DNA from: Streptomyces mirabilis
Lineage (GTDB): Bacteria > Actinomycetota > Actinomycetes > Streptomycetales > Streptomycetaceae
Assembly: GCF_039503195.1 (NCBI RefSeq)
Contig: NZ_JBCJKP010000001.1
Span: forward strand, 1,922,001 to 1,986,000
Direction of reading: 5' to 3'
Length of the DNA: 64,000 bases
The notes under the pieces were generated by a model. That model worked only from the letters and a program-made list of their open reading frames with translations, made no database searches and was not told where the DNA came from. Positions 51,613-61,530 of the stretch are shown one piece after another (position 1 is the first letter of the stretch; each line of letters starts with the position of its first letter). The position numbers and the translations under genes are program-made.

Positions 51613-54600
51613 TCAGTCCTGGACGCCCCGCTGCCGTACGACCGATCCCGTCCTGCCCTTCACGACCTCAAGCTGGGCGTGGATGCGCCGCCGCAGGTCG
51701 GCGACATGGCTGACGATGCCCACGCTGCGATCACGCTCCCGCAGGGAGTCGAGCACGTCGAGGACCTCGTCCAGGGTCTGGTCGTCGAGGCTGCCGAAAC
51801 CCTCGTCGATGAACAGCGTGTCCAGCCGCACCCCGCCGGCCTCGTCCGTGACGACGTCCGCGAGACCGAGGGCCAGCGCGAGCGACGCGAAGAACGTCTC
51901 GCCCCCGGAGAGTGTCGCCGTGTCGCGCTCCCGGCCGGTCCAGGCGTCCACGACATGCAGTCCGAGCCCGCTGCGGCCACGGCCGGCGCGGTCGTCGGAG
52001 TGGACGAGGGTGTAGCGCCCGGAGGACATGCGCTGAAGTCGTACGGTCGCGGCGGCGGCCACCTGTTCCAGGCGGGCGGCGAGGACGTACGACTCCAGGC
52101 GCATCCTGCGCTCGTTCTCCGCCGAGGTGCCCGCGGCCAGCCCGGCCAGGCGTGCCACCCGGTCGAACTCCTCACGCAGCGGCGCGAGCCGGCGTACGGA
52201 CGTGCCCGCGCGCGTCGACAGCCGGTCCAGTTCCGTGCAGCGTCGGGCGGCCTCGTCCTGGGCGGAGGCGGTCTCCCGCAGCCGTCGGGCGGCGGACTCG
52301 GCTGCCCGTTCAGCGGCGGCAAGGTCGGCGGCCGGCCGCTCGGCGGCGGCCGCCGTGTCGGCCTCGGCGAGCACGGCGCGCACCGCACCGTCCTCCAACT
52401 GCCATGCGTCGAGGCGTCGTTGGAGGTCCCGGTGGGCCGCGCTGTCGAGGAGCGCGGCGGCCGCGGCCTGAGGGGTGTCGAAACCGGCACGGAAGGCCGC
52501 GTCGGACAGGCGGGCGTCGGCGTCCTTCAGACGCTGCGCGGTGTCCTCGGCCACGCGCACGGCCTCGGCGGCCTCCGCGAGCAGGGCGGCCCGCCGCTCC
52601 AGCTGCGCGGCGCGCGCGGCGACGCTCTCGGCGGCGCCCCGCGCCTGCGCCAACTCCTCCTCCAGGGAGGCCCTTTCGTCGTCGTTCCGGTCACGGTGGG
52701 AGACCCGGGCGGCGGATCGCAGCGCGATCTCCTGCTGGGCCGCGACCCGCCGCTCGTGCTCGAGTCCCGCCTGCGCGAGCCGCTCCCGCGCGGCGTGCAG
52801 CCCGGATCCCGCAGCCCGCGCCTCGGCGTACCGCAGCTCCAACTCCTCGGCCTGCTCGGCGAGTTGCCCGGTCGGCGTGTCACCCGCCTCGGCGGTCGCG
52901 GCCGCCAGCGCCTCGCGTACGAGGCCGAGCCCGCGCTCGTCCTCGGTGGCCTGTTCGTCGGCGCGCTGGTACGCGGCGAGGGCGCGCTCCTCGGCCTCCC
53001 GGTCGACGTGTCCGGCGTCCTTGCGCGCGGGTGCGGGGTGCGCGGAGCTGCCGCACACGGCGCAGGGCTCGCCGTCGACGAGACCGGCGGCGAGTTCCGC
53101 GGCGATGCCCTGAAGACGCTGTTCCTTCAGATCGAGCCAGTGGACCCGGGCGTCCGTCGCGCGTTCACGGGCGGCGAGCGCCCGGGCGTGGGCGGCGTCC
53201 GTGTCCCGGGCGAACTGGTCGCGCTGCCGGGCGGCCCTGAGCCGCGCCTGGGCGGGATCGCGCCGCTCGGCGAACTGTTCCGCGCGTGTGGTGGCCTCCT
53301 GCGCGGACTCGACGCGCGCCTGGAGCTCCGCGCGGGTCGCCTCCCAGGTGGCGAGCCAGCTCTCGGCGTCCTGGCGGACGTCCTCGTCCTCGCGCTCCTG
53401 ACGGTCCAGGGAGGCGCGCTCCCGGGTGAGTTCGCCGAGCCGGAGCTCCGCCCTGCGGGCCGACTCCAGTCCGCCGAGCTCCTCGGCCGCCTTGCGCGCC
53501 GCCGCCGCGAGCCCGGACGCACCGGCTCCGGCGTAGGTGTCCGGCAGGGCGAGACGCGCGCGTGCCTCGGCCGTGGCCGCGCTGCGGTGTTCGGCCTCGG
53601 CGGTGTCACGCAGATCGAGCGCGGGGGCGACCGTCTCGGCCTTGCGCGCCCGCTCCATCCGCGCCCGTGCCTCCCGATGGGCGTCGGCGCGCTCCTCCAG
53701 TCGCACGGCGCGCTCCCGCGCCTCGGTGAACCTGCGCTGCAGCCGGGCCACTTCGCGTACGTCGCCGAGTACGCGGTCGGCGGCGGCCTGTGCGGACTCG
53801 GCCGCCGTACGCGCGGTGCGCGCGAGGGTCAGCCGCTCGCGGGCCGTACTGCGGGCCACCGCGGCCCAGGTCAGGACGGCGTCGGCGAGGCCGGGCTCAC
53901 CGGGCGCGAGAGCGGGCGGCGGCACCTCGACGATGTCCCCGGCGGCCTGCTGCATACGGTGCGCGTCGGCGAGCAACGCGGCGTCACCCTCGCGTACTTC
54001 GGCCTCCGTGGCGCGGCGCCGCTCGGCGAGCCGCTTCTCGACCTCGGCGAAGCGGTGGGTGTCGAAGAGCCGGCCGAGCAGCTTGCCGCGGGCCTCGGCG
54101 TCGGCCCGCAGGAAGCGGGCGAAGTCGCCCTGGGGCAGCAGCACGACCTGGCAGAACTGCTCACGGCTCATGCCGAGCAGTTGGGTGATCTCCTCGCCGA
54201 TCTCCTGGTGGGATCGGCTGAGGTCCTTCCAGGTGGCCGCCGACGCCTCGTACTCGCGCAGCCAGCTCTGCGCCTTTTCGGTGGTCGTGCCCGTGCCGCG
54301 CTTCTTGGGGCGGGCCCAGGGCGGCTGCCGGGTGACCTCCAACCGGCGCCCCGCGACGGTGAGTTCGAGAGTGATCTCGGTGCGCGTCGTGGGTGCCGCG
54401 TGGTCGCTGCGCAGGGTCAGGCCCTGGCCGCTCTGGCGGGCGCCCGGGACCGCCCCGTACAGCGCGTAGCAGACGGCGTCGAGGACGGACGTCTTGCCCG
54501 CGCCCGTCGGGCCGTGCAGCAGGAAGAGCCCCGCGGCCGACAGCTCGTCGAAATCGACGCTCTGGGTGCCGCCGAACGGCCCGAAGGCCGTGATGTCCAG

Positions 54601-54615
54601 GCGGTGCAGCCTCAT
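51613..54615 (-). CDS. sbcC: SbcC exonuclease subunit (Rad50-like ATPase)
   Basis: A 1000-residue SMC-like protein. Walker A LHGPTGAGKTSVLDA at about 34-48 and the Q-loop region QFCQVVLLPQGDFARFL. Long Ala/Glu/Arg coiled-coil arms flank a zinc-hook CAVC (in EPCAVCGSSAHPAPA). The C-terminal lobe has LSGGETFFASLALALGLADV (signature) and LFIDEGFGSLDD (Walker B). With SbcD it processes DNA hairpins and ends. ATG 54615 follows GGAGG; sbcD lies 49 bases upstream. Confidence 0.95.
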   Translation of the reverse strand: MRLHRLDITAFGPFGGTQSVDFDELSAAGLFLLHGPTGAGKTSVLDAVCYALYGAVPGARQSGQGLTLRSDHAAPTTRTEITLELTVAGRRLEVTRQPPWARPKKRGTGTTTEKAQSWLREYEASAATWKDLSRSHQEIGEEITQLLGMSREQFCQVVLLPQGDFARFLRADAEARGKLLGRLFDTHRFAEVEKRLAERRRATEAEVREGDAALLADAHRMQQAAGDIVEVPPPALAPGEPGLADAVLTWAAVARSTARERLTLARTARTAAESAQAAADRVLGDVREVARLQRRFTEARERAVRLEERADAHREARARMERARKAETVAPALDLRDTAEAEHRSAATAEARARLALPDTYAGAGASGLAAAARKAAEELGGLESARRAELRLGELTRERASLDRQEREDEDVRQDAESWLATWEATRAELQARVESAQEATTRAEQFAERRDPAQARLRAARQRDQFARDTDAAHARALAARERATDARVHWLDLKEQRLQGIAAELAAGLVDGEPCAVCGSSAHPAPARKDAGHVDREAEERALAAYQRADEQATEDERGLGLVREALAAATAEAGDTPTGQLAEQAEELELRYAEARAAGSGLHAARERLAQAGLEHERRVAAQQEIALRSAARVSHRDRNDDERASLEEELAQARGAAESVAARAAQLERRAALLAEAAEAVRVAEDTAQRLKDADARLSDAAFRAGFDTPQAAAAALLDSAAHRDLQRRLDAWQLEDGAVRAVLAEADTAAAAERPAADLAAAERAAESAARRLRETASAQDEAARRCTELDRLSTRAGTSVRRLAPLREEFDRVARLAGLAAGTSAENERRMRLESYVLAARLEQVAAAATVRLQRMSSGRYTLVHSDDRAGRGRSGLGLHVVDAWTGRERDTATLSGGETFFASLALALGLADVVTDEAGGVRLDTLFIDEGFGSLDDQTLDEVLDVLDSLRERDRSVGIVSHVADLRRRIHAQLEVVKGRTGSVVRQRGVQD

Positions 54616-54664
54616 CGGGCCTCCTTCGGGTCCAGCGCGTCTCGCGCGTCGTGCGTTCGTGGCG

Positions 54665-55828
54665 TCATCGGGCAACCTCCCGAACGGCCTCGTCGGCGTG
54701 GACGTCGTCGAACGCGTCCCTCAGGACGGCCTGTTCATCGGCGTCGGGACCCGCGCCGCGCACATGGGCCACGAAGTCCTCCGCGATCTCCTGCTCGCTG
54801 CGGCCCGCGAGCCGCCGGGCGTAGGAGACGTCCGGGTCCTCGGGGGCCCGCTCCGGTTCGAAGACGAGGCTGAGCGTGTGCGGGAAACGCTCGGTCAACC
54901 GGGCCATGGGCTCGGTGGGGCGGACCGGGTCGGTGAGGGTCGCCTCGACCCACGCCTCCTCGTGGCGCGCCAGCCGCGGATCGGCGAGCAGGTCTTCCAG
55001 GTGCCCCCGGACACGGGCGAGCTTCCGGGGAACGGGACAGTCGACGCGCTCCGCGCCCACGAAGCCCTCCGGCCCCAGGTCCACCAGCCACATGCTCTTG
55101 CGGTGGTCGACCTCCGAGAAGGAGTACGGCAGCGGGGAGCCGGAGTAGCGCACGCGCTCGGTGATGGTCTGGCTGCCGTGCAGATGGCCCAGCGCGGTGT
55201 AGTCGACGCCGTCGAAGACCCCGGCGGGTACGGCGGCCACCCCGCCCACGGTGATGTCCCGCTCGCTGTCGCTGGCCGCCCCGCCGGTGACGAAGGCGTG
55301 GGCGAGGACCACGGAGCGGGTGCCCGGCGCGCGCGTGGCGAGGTCGGCGCGCACCCGGTCCATGGCGGCGGCGAGGACGGCCTCGTGCCCCGCCTTCTCG
55401 ACACCGAACTCGGTTCTGACCAGGGCCGGTTCGAGATAGGGCAGTCCGTAGAAGGCCACGTCGCCGTGGTCGTCGGCGAGCAGCACCGGCGTGCCGCACG
55501 CGGAGGGCTCGGTCCGCAGATGGATGCCCGCGCGGCCGATGAGCCCGGCGCCGACGCCGAGCCGGCGCGCCGAGTCGTGGTTCCCGGAGATCATCACCGT
55601 GGGTACTGCGAGGTCGGCGAGCCGGTGCAGCGCGTCGTCGAAGAGCTCGACGGCGGCCAGCGGCGGCACCGCCCGGTCGTACACGTCCCCGGACACGACC
55701 ACCGCGTCGACGTCGTACTCGCGCACGGTCGCGACGAGGTGACCGATGAACCCGGCCTGGGCGTCGAGCATGTTCACCCGGTGGAAGGCCCGGCCGAGAT
55801 GCCAGTCGGACGTGTGCAGAATCCTCAT
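54665..55828 (-). CDS. sbcD: SbcD exonuclease subunit (Mre11-like nuclease)
   Basis: A 387-residue calcineurin-like nuclease. MRILHTSDWHLGRAF (motif I), VVVSGDVYDRAVPP (II), VMISGNHDSARRLG (III), VVLAHAFVTGG (IV) and YTALGHLHGSQTI (V) give the full metal site. The C-terminal capping domain ends at EAVREVAR. First gene of the sbcDC pair. ATG 55828. Confidence 0.95.
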   Translation of the reverse strand: MRILHTSDWHLGRAFHRVNMLDAQAGFIGHLVATVREYDVDAVVVSGDVYDRAVPPLAAVELFDDALHRLADLAVPTVMISGNHDSARRLGVGAGLIGRAGIHLRTEPSACGTPVLLADDHGDVAFYGLPYLEPALVRTEFGVEKAGHEAVLAAAMDRVRADLATRAPGTRSVVLAHAFVTGGAASDSERDITVGGVAAVPAGVFDGVDYTALGHLHGSQTITERVRYSGSPLPYSFSEVDHRKSMWLVDLGPEGFVGAERVDCPVPRKLARVRGHLEDLLADPRLARHEEAWVEATLTDPVRPTEPMARLTERFPHTLSLVFEPERAPEDPDVSYARRLAGRSEQEIAEDFVAHVRGAGPDADEQAVLRDAFDDVHADEAVREVAR

Positions 55829-55897
55829 GATCCCCGAGACTAACGGGCGGGTCGGACATCACGGGCGGCTACTCCCGTATCGGTCCGCGCCGCCCGC

Positions 55898-56524
55898 CTA
55901 TGCGTCCCCGTACGCCTCTCCACCCAGTTCGAACCCGGCCGTCCCGGCCGTCGCGTCGGCGAGCCACACCCGGAAGGGCTCGACGTCGGTGTCCGGCAGC
56001 CCGATCTCGATCGTGACGGCCTCGCCGTACCGGACGTCACGGACCTCGCGCCCGGTGGACCGCAGGTCGTTCTGTATCTTGCCGGCCCGCTGGTGGTCGA
56101 CCGTGACCGTGGCCAGCCGGAAGCGTTTGCGCGTGAGTGTGCCGAGGGAGTCGAGCGCCTCGCCGACCGAGCCGCCGTACGCCCTGATCAGTCCGCCCGC
56201 GCCGAGCTTGACCCCGCCGTAGTAGCGGGTGACGACGGCGACGACGTACCGCATGTCGCGGCGCAGCAGCATCTGGAGCATGGGCACGCCCGCGGTGCCG
56301 CCGGGTTCGCCGTCGTCGCTCGCCCTCTGGACGGCGGCGTCGGCTCCGATGACGTACGCGTAGCAGTTGTGCGTGGCGTCGGCGTGCTCCTTGCGGACGC
56401 CCGCGATGAACTCCTGGGCCTCCTGCTCGGTGGCCGCCGGGGCGAGGGCGCACAGGAAGCGGGAGCGGTTGACCTCGGTCTCGTGCACGCCCGCGTGGGC
56501 CACTGTGCGGTACTCGTCCTGCAT
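55898..56524 (-). CDS. YigZ/IMPACT-family protein
   Basis: A 208-residue protein. The N-terminal UPF0029 domain has [54 protein letters not shown] and [20 protein letters not shown] (the family signature). A C-terminal ferredoxin-like DUF1949 domain follows. Human IMPACT and E. coli YigZ are relatives; molecular role in bacteria unclear. ATG 56524. Confidence 0.93.
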   Translation of the reverse strand: MQDEYRTVAHAGVHETEVNRSRFLCALAPAATEQEAQEFIAGVRKEHADATHNCYAYVIGADAAVQRASDDGEPGGTAGVPMLQMLLRRDMRYVVAVVTRYYGGVKLGAGGLIRAYGGSVGEALDSLGTLTRKRFRLATVTVDHQRAGKIQNDLRSTGREVRDVRYGEAVTIEIGLPDTDVEPFRVWLADATAGTAGFELGGEAYGDA

Positions 56525-57178
56525 CACGCCAGCGTATGCGCTTCCCGCGCGCGTGCGGCACGACCCGGGTCGCAGGCGCGCGTACGACCCGGAGATCTCG
56601 TCGGCGCGGCGAGAGAGCGCGGATCGTCCGCGCGGCGGTCGCGGCACGCGCGACCCGGCGCAGGCGTCCTCGGCGCAGGCGGCCTCGACGGGGCGCGTCC
56701 CGGCAGGGCCCGCCCCGGCAGGGCCCGCCCCGGCGCGGACCCCTCCCGGCGCGGGCCCCTCCCGACGCAGGCGGCCTCGGCGGCCGCGCGCCCGACGGCC
56801 CGAGATAGCCCGCTGGGCGCCGGCAGCGACGGGCCGACTCACGGCCACCGACTCCGCCGCGCACCGCGCCCGACCGCGGCGGCGGGTCCGCCCATGATCG
56901 CCTCCGGCGTGGGCACCACGGCCCCCCGCGCCCAAGGACCCCCGCGGAGGCGCCCCGAGCCCCGCGCCATCGCCCCGGCGACAGCACGACGGCCCCGGTC
57001 GCCTCGCGGCCAACCCTCGTCGTCACCCCGCGGCCGACCCCTGTCGCCGCCCCGCGCTCGGCGGGGTCCCTCCGGACGTGCGGACCCGGCTCGGGCGCGC
57101 GGGGCGGGGTGGTGGATACTCGCTCCTCGTTGCCCGAAGCCGGATCGCCGGCCCGACCGATCGCAGGGAGATCGCAGC
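56525..57178. other. GC-rich gene-free region with short tandem repeats
   Basis: About 650 bases between the YigZ and permease genes, with no frame I can defend. CGGCAGGGCCCGCCC is duplicated at 56701-56715 and 56716-56730, followed by CGGCGCGGACCCCTCC (56731-56746) and CGGCGCGGGCCCCTCC (56747-56762). The permease promoter must lie in its 3' part; AGGGAG at 57164 is the ribosome site. Confidence 0.6.
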
Positions 57179-59170
57179 ATGACCGGCACCCAGGTGGACA
57201 GTTCGGACTCCGCCGAGCCCCTCGAACGGGAACCCTCCACAGCCGCACCGCGCTGGCGGGCGTGGCTTCTGGAGGGACTCAGCGAGCAGTCCGCCAAGCA
57301 CCCCGGCCCGCACGCCACCCCGGACGCCGAGCACCAGGGCCACAAGTGGTGGCGGGTGATGTGCCTCACCGGCGTCGACTACTTCTCCACGCTGGGCTAC
57401 CAGCCGGGTATCGCGGCCCTCGCCGCCGGACTGCTCTCCCCGCTCGCGACCCTCGTCCTGATCGGGCTCACCCTGCTCGGCGCACTGCCGGTCTACCGTC
57501 GCGTCGCCAAGGAGAGCCCCCACGGCGAGGGTTCGATCGCGATGCTGGAGCGGCTGCTGCCCTGGTGGGCCGGGAAGATCTTCGTCCTCGTGCTGCTCGG
57601 CTTCGCGGCCACCGACTTCCTGATCACGATCACCCTGTCCGGAGCGGACGCCTCCGCACACGTCGTGGAGAATCCTTTCGCTCCGCACTGGATGCACGGC
57701 GGGAACACCTGGATCACCCTCCTCCTCATAGCCGCGCTGGGCGCGGTCTTCCTGAAGGGCTTCAAGGAGGCCATCGGGATCGCGGTGGCGCTCGTGGCCA
57801 CCTATCTCACCCTCAACGTCGTCGTTCTGGCCGTCTCCGCCTGGCAGGTGCTCAGCCACCCGGTCAAGATCGGCGACTGGACCGACGCGATGACGGCCGA
57901 ACACTCCTCGCCGCTCGCCATGATCGGCGTGGCGCTCCTCGTCTTTCCGAAGCTGGCGCTCGGCATGTCCGGCTTCGAGACGGGCGTGGCGGTGATGCCG
58001 CAGGTCGAGGGCGACCCGACGGACACGTACGAGAAGCCGACGGGCCGGATCCGCGAGACCCGCAGGCTGCTCACCACGGCCGCCGTGATCATGAGCTGCT
58101 TCCTGCTGCTGTCCAGCCTGGCGACGACGATCCTGATCCCGCAGGACGAGTTCAAGAGCGGCGGCGCGGCGAACGGCCGTGCCCTCGCCTACCTGGCCCA
58201 CCAGCACCTGGGCGAGGCGTTCGGCACGGTCTACGACCTCTCGACCATCGCGATCCTCTGGTTCGCCGGTGCCTCCGCGCTCGCCGGTCTCCTCAACCTC
58301 GTCCCGCGCTATCTGCCGCGCTACGGCATGGCCCCCGAGTGGACGCGCGCCGTCCGCCCCCTCGTGCTCGTCTTCATGGCGGCCGCGGTCCTCATCACGC
58401 TGTGGTTCAACGCGAACGTCGACGACCAGAGCGGCGCGTACGCGACCGGTGTGCTGGTCCTGATGCTCTCGGCGTCCTTCGCCTCGGCGGTCGCCGTGCA
58501 CCAGCGGGGCCACCGCGCCGCCGCGATCGGCTTCGGCGCGATCACCGCCGTCTTCGGCTACACCCTGGTCACCAACGTCATCGAACGCCCCGACGGCATC
58601 AAGATCGCGCTGATCTTCATCCTGGCGATCCTGATCACCTCGTTCGCCTCCCGGGTACGCCGGGCCTTCGAACTGCGCGCCGCCGAGGTCACGTTCGACG
58701 AGGCCGCGGCCCGTTTCGTCGACGAGGCCGCGGCGAGCGGACCGCTGCGGCTGATCGCGAACGAGCCGCACGAGCACAGCACCCGGGAGTACCGCGCCAA
58801 GGAGTACAGCCAGCGCGAGCAGACACACATCCCGGACGGCCGTCCCGTGCTGTTCCTGGAGGTGTTCGTGACCGACTCCTCGGACTTCACCGCCGACCTG
58901 ACCGTGCACGGCGACGAGAAGCACGGGGTGCGCAGGCTGCGCGTCGAGGGCGCGACCGTGCCCAACACCATCGCGGCCGTCATGATGCGGCTGCGCGACC
59001 GCACCGGCCAGGTCCCGCACGCCTACTTCAACTGGACCGAGGGCAACCCCCTCAGCCACCTGGTCCGCTTCCTCGTCTTCGGCGACGGCGAGGTCGCCCC
59101 GGTCACCCGCGAAGTGCTCCGCCGCGCCGAGCCGGACCCCGAGCGCAGGCCCCGGATCCACGTGGGCTAG
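57179..59170 (+). CDS. APC-superfamily permease
   Basis: A 663-residue transporter. A cytosolic N-terminus of about 55 residues precedes twelve predicted helices ([115 protein letters not shown]). A roughly 160-residue cytosolic tail follows. The first helix signature [13 protein letters not shown] marks the actinobacterial APC subgroup. Amino acid or K+ transport are both possible; KimA-type K+ permeases belong to the same superfamily but differ in motifs. ATG 57179. Confidence 0.88.
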   Translation: MTGTQVDSSDSAEPLEREPSTAAPRWRAWLLEGLSEQSAKHPGPHATPDAEHQGHKWWRVMCLTGVDYFSTLGYQPGIAALAAGLLSPLATLVLIGLTLLGALPVYRRVAKESPHGEGSIAMLERLLPWWAGKIFVLVLLGFAATDFLITITLSGADASAHVVENPFAPHWMHGGNTWITLLLIAALGAVFLKGFKEAIGIAVALVATYLTLNVVVLAVSAWQVLSHPVKIGDWTDAMTAEHSSPLAMIGVALLVFPKLALGMSGFETGVAVMPQVEGDPTDTYEKPTGRIRETRRLLTTAAVIMSCFLLLSSLATTILIPQDEFKSGGAANGRALAYLAHQHLGEAFGTVYDLSTIAILWFAGASALAGLLNLVPRYLPRYGMAPEWTRAVRPLVLVFMAAAVLITLWFNANVDDQSGAYATGVLVLMLSASFASAVAVHQRGHRAAAIGFGAITAVFGYTLVTNVIERPDGIKIALIFILAILITSFASRVRRAFELRAAEVTFDEAAARFVDEAAASGPLRLIANEPHEHSTREYRAKEYSQREQTHIPDGRPVLFLEVFVTDSSDFTADLTVHGDEKHGVRRLRVEGATVPNTIAAVMMRLRDRTGQVPHAYFNWTEGNPLSHLVRFLVFGDGEVAPVTREVLRRAEPDPERRPRIHVG

Positions 59171-59180
59171 CTCTTCCTCC

Positions 59181-59726
59181 TCAGCCCTTCTTCTTGCCCC
59201 GCGGCACGGTCATGCCCGTCAGCAGCGCCGTGCCCGGGGCGAGCGCGTCCCAGGAGTCCCCGTGCCAGGCGAGGACCGCCGTGGCGGAGGTCGGGAACTT
59301 CGTCCGTACGTCGTCCAGCGCGTCGTCGAGGCTGTCCCCAGCCAGTTCGAGCACGAGTTCCTCCAACCCGGGGTTGTGCCCGATCAGCAGCAACGTCCTG
59401 ATCTGGTCCGGGACTTCGTGCAGGGCCGCAAGCAACTCCGGTACCCCGGCGCCGTACAGCCGCCGCTCGAACCGTACGGGCGGCGGGGTGCCCCACTGCC
59501 GAGACGCCAACTCCCAGGTCTGGCGGGCGCGTACGGCGGTGGAGCACAGGGCGAGGTCCGGCAGACAGTCCGACTCGGCGAGGGCGCGTCCGGCGGCCGG
59601 GGCGTCGCGGCGGCCGCGCGGGGCGAGGGGCCGCTCGTGGTCGGCGACACCCGTGGGCCACGCCGACTTCGCGTGCCGCAGGACGACGAGTCTGCGCAGC
59701 GGGCCCGCTCCGGCGCGTGCGATCAC
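59181..59726 (-). CDS. SixA-type histidine phosphatase
   Basis: A 181-residue phosphoesterase of the RHG family. The catalytic RHAKSAW (phospho-His) follows LRRLVVLRHAK; ERPLAPRGRRDAP, CSTAVRARQTWELA (Arg) and LLIGHNPGLEELV (second His) complete the site. SixA proteins dephosphorylate His phosphotransfer proteins or small molecules. GTG start 59726 overlaps the TGA of the upstream gene by four bases, so it is translated with the CysRS-like gene. Confidence 0.9.
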   Translation of the reverse strand: MIARAGAGPLRRLVVLRHAKSAWPTGVADHERPLAPRGRRDAPAAGRALAESDCLPDLALCSTAVRARQTWELASRQWGTPPPVRFERRLYGAGVPELLAALHEVPDQIRTLLLIGHNPGLEELVLELAGDSLDDALDDVRTKFPTSATAVLAWHGDSWDALAPGTALLTGMTVPRGKKKG

Positions 59727-60403
59727 CGCTGCGCCCCGATGTCACGCGTGAGTTCGAGCCCGAGGAGACGGTCCGCGTAGGCGTACGTCTCGAATCGGGC
59801 GCCGTCCGGCACGTCGTCCGCGTGCTCGACGCGCCGAAGCACCTCGAGGACGGCGGGTACGTCGAGGTCGTCCTCCCACGCGGCGCGCAGTTCCTGGCGT
59901 ACGCGCTCGGGGACGGGCTTGGACGGCCGGGTGGCCCAGGTCGCGACGGACTTGCGCCAGCGCGCGAGCGTCTCGCGGGCGCCGTCGAGGTCGGCGGTGG
60001 CGAGGTCGACGGGCTGCCGGCGCGGGGCCGCGAGCAGGACCATCCTCAGCAGCGCCGGGTCGGCCGTGCCGAGCACCGGGGCGACCTCGATGCGGATGCC
60101 CTCCACGCTGGTGGCGTCGGGCGCGAGCACGTGCAGGGCCGGGCCCGCACCGCTCCGGTCGCCCTCGGCCCGGCGGATGCCGAGCGCGTCGGCGCGCGCC
60201 CGGAGCTCCGGGGGCGGGTCGGCCACCGTGACGACGGGGGTCCCACCGAGTTCCAGGGTCCTGGCGAGCACGTCGGCGACCAGCAGCACCCGTAGGGCGG
60301 ACAGATCGTCCCGCTCCACGTGCGCCTCGACGCGGGTCAGGCTCCGGCGGGCAGGGACGGCATCGATGGGCTCGCCCGTTCGGGCGTCGGTGATACGCAG
60401 CAC
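59723..60403 (-). CDS. Cysteinyl-tRNA-synthetase-like protein lacking the catalytic core
   Basis: A 226-residue protein. Residues 1-80 (MLRITDARTGEPIDAVPARR, then VERDDLSALRVLLVADVLAR, then ELGGTPVVTVADPP) resemble the start of CysRS or MshC. Residues 100-200 (ADPALLRMVLLAAPRRQPVD, LDGARETLARWRKSVATWA, AAWEDDLDVPAVLEVLRR) resemble the DALR-type helix region of CysRS. HIGH, KMSKS and the Zn ligands are missing, so aminoacylation is unlikely. GTG start 60403. Coupled to SixA by a GTGA overlap. Family relation inferred from pattern only. Confidence 0.5.
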   Translation of the reverse strand: MLRITDARTGEPIDAVPARRSLTRVEAHVERDDLSALRVLLVADVLARTLELGGTPVVTVADPPPELRARADALGIRRAEGDRSGAGPALHVLAPDATSVEGIRIEVAPVLGTADPALLRMVLLAAPRRQPVDLATADLDGARETLARWRKSVATWATRPSKPVPERVRQELRAAWEDDLDVPAVLEVLRRVEHADDVPDGARFETYAYADRLLGLELTRDIGAQR

Positions 60404-60665
60404 GGAGCGAGCGTAGGCGGGCGGGAGCCCCGGCGCAGGGAGGTCGGACCCATTCCGGACACGCGGGCTTCCCGGGCCGTCCCGCGTACGGGAGGTGGGT
60501 GGTTCCACCCCGGGGGTGTAGCCCACTGCACCAGGGGTTCGGGAGATCGCTCTCTCGTGGGCGCGGCCGGGGGACGAAAGGGTTGATCCCGGCGGACGAC
60601 AGCCCGTCGACCTCGGAGATCCCCCCTCCGCACGCTCCTTCGGCCCGGAAGTGGACCTCATCCCC

Positions 60666-60779
60666 ATGACCATCCGTGTCCTGCTCGCCGACGACCAAGC
60701 CCTGCTGCGGGCGACGTTCCGCATCCTGATCGACTCCTGCTCCGACATGGAAGTGGTCGACGAGGCCGCCGACGGCCGG
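60666..60779 (+). pseudogene. Response-regulator N-terminal fragment
   Basis: ATG 60666 reads MTIRVLLADDQALLRATFRI then LIDSCSDMEVVDEAADGRE, the first 38 residues of a NarL-type receiver domain, with the acidic pair intact. It then breaks off at 60779 where unrelated sequence begins. The phosphorylated Asp and the DNA-binding half are missing. Confidence 0.8.
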
Positions 60780-60781
60780 GA

Positions 60782-60840
60782 ACGTGCCGATGAGCACGCC
60801 GAAGGCCTTGCGTTGCATCACGTAGTCGACGCTCGCGCGC
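60782..60840 (-). pseudogene. Inverted internal fragment of an acyl-CoA dehydrogenase
   Basis: The minus strand reads SRASVDYVMQRKAFGVLIGT then F, the helix from the middle of acyl-CoA dehydrogenases (DYV-QR-AFG--IG-F). It faces opposite to the adjacent dehydrogenase fragment and matches part of what that fragment has lost. Confidence 0.6.
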
Positions 60841-61317
60841 GACGGGATCCTCGCGGCCGACTGGGCGCCCGAATACGGTGGGAGCGGGGTCGATCCCGGC
60901 TTCGCACGGGCCGTGTTCGACGAACTCGGCCGCAGGGGGCTCGCCTCCGACGGCTGGTCCATGACCTCCATGGTGCTGCGCACCATCGAGCACGTGGGAA
61001 CCGAGGAGCAGAAGCGCGCGTACATCCCGGCCGCGCTCCGCGGCGACAGGCTGATCGCCCTGGGGTACAGCGAGCCGGACTCCGGCTCGGACGTCGCCGC
61101 GGCGAAGACCACCGCGGTCCGGGACGGCGACGAGTGGGTCATCAACGGCCAGAAGATGTTCACCAGCACCGCCCAGCTGTGCAGCCATGTGTTCGTGCTG
61201 GCCCGCACCGATCAGGGCTTCCGGGCGGCGGTGGTCGGCACCATCTACGGCGGGACCAGCGAGATCCTCCGGGAGATGATCGCGGAGCGCCACCTCGGGT
61301 TGCCCAGGAACCGCTGA
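60841..61317 (+). pseudogene. Acyl-CoA dehydrogenase, internally deleted
   Basis: The plus frame starts DGILAADWAPEYGGSGVDPG and continues FDELGRRGLASDGWSMTSMV, GTEEQKRAYIPAALRGDRLI, ALGYSEPDSGSDVAAAKTTA and VINGQKMFTSTAQLCSHVFV, the N-terminal and FAD-binding middle domain. After VLARTDQ at about 61215 it jumps directly to GFRAAVVGTIYGGTSEILRE then MIAERHLGLPRNR, the final helix of the enzyme. Roughly 180 residues, including the catalytic Glu region, are gone. It retains no ribosome site. Confidence 0.85.
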
Positions 61318-61374
61318 CGGGACGGGGTCCTGCGGGGCGGTGGGAATCGTCGTACGGCAGGCACCCCTGACCGG

Positions 61375-61406
61375 CGGCGCCGAGGCTCGAGCGGGCCTCG
61401 GCGCCG
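61375..61406. terminator. Terminator hairpin after the dehydrogenase remnant
   Basis: CGGCGCCGAGGC (61375-61386) and GCCTCGGCGCCG (61395-61406) form a perfect 12-bp stem with an 8-base loop, 58 bases after the pseudogene stop. Confidence 0.8.
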
Positions 61407-61530
61407 AGACGTCGGACCCAGGAGCGCGGAACCGGTCCCGGGCCCGAGGGCCGCACGAGCGTCGTGGCCAGAAACTGCCCGCGCGTCCGTCCGTCGAGCA
61501 CGCCCCCCCTGTAGGCCCGCACCCCTGGCG

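Noticed and set aside
51088..54873. A 1261-codon plus-strand open frame opposite sbcC
   Set aside because: Low-complexity Arg/Gly/Ala sequence created by the antisense of coiled-coil sbcC; no ribosome site or motif.
56525..57178. c-di-AMP (ydaO-type) riboswitch before the APC permease
   Set aside because: I could not find the conserved core of that riboswitch in the stretch; only GC-rich repeats are visible.
57179..59170. KimA potassium permease
   Set aside because: Same superfamily, but the first-helix and loop motifs differ from KimA; left as an APC permease of unknown substrate.
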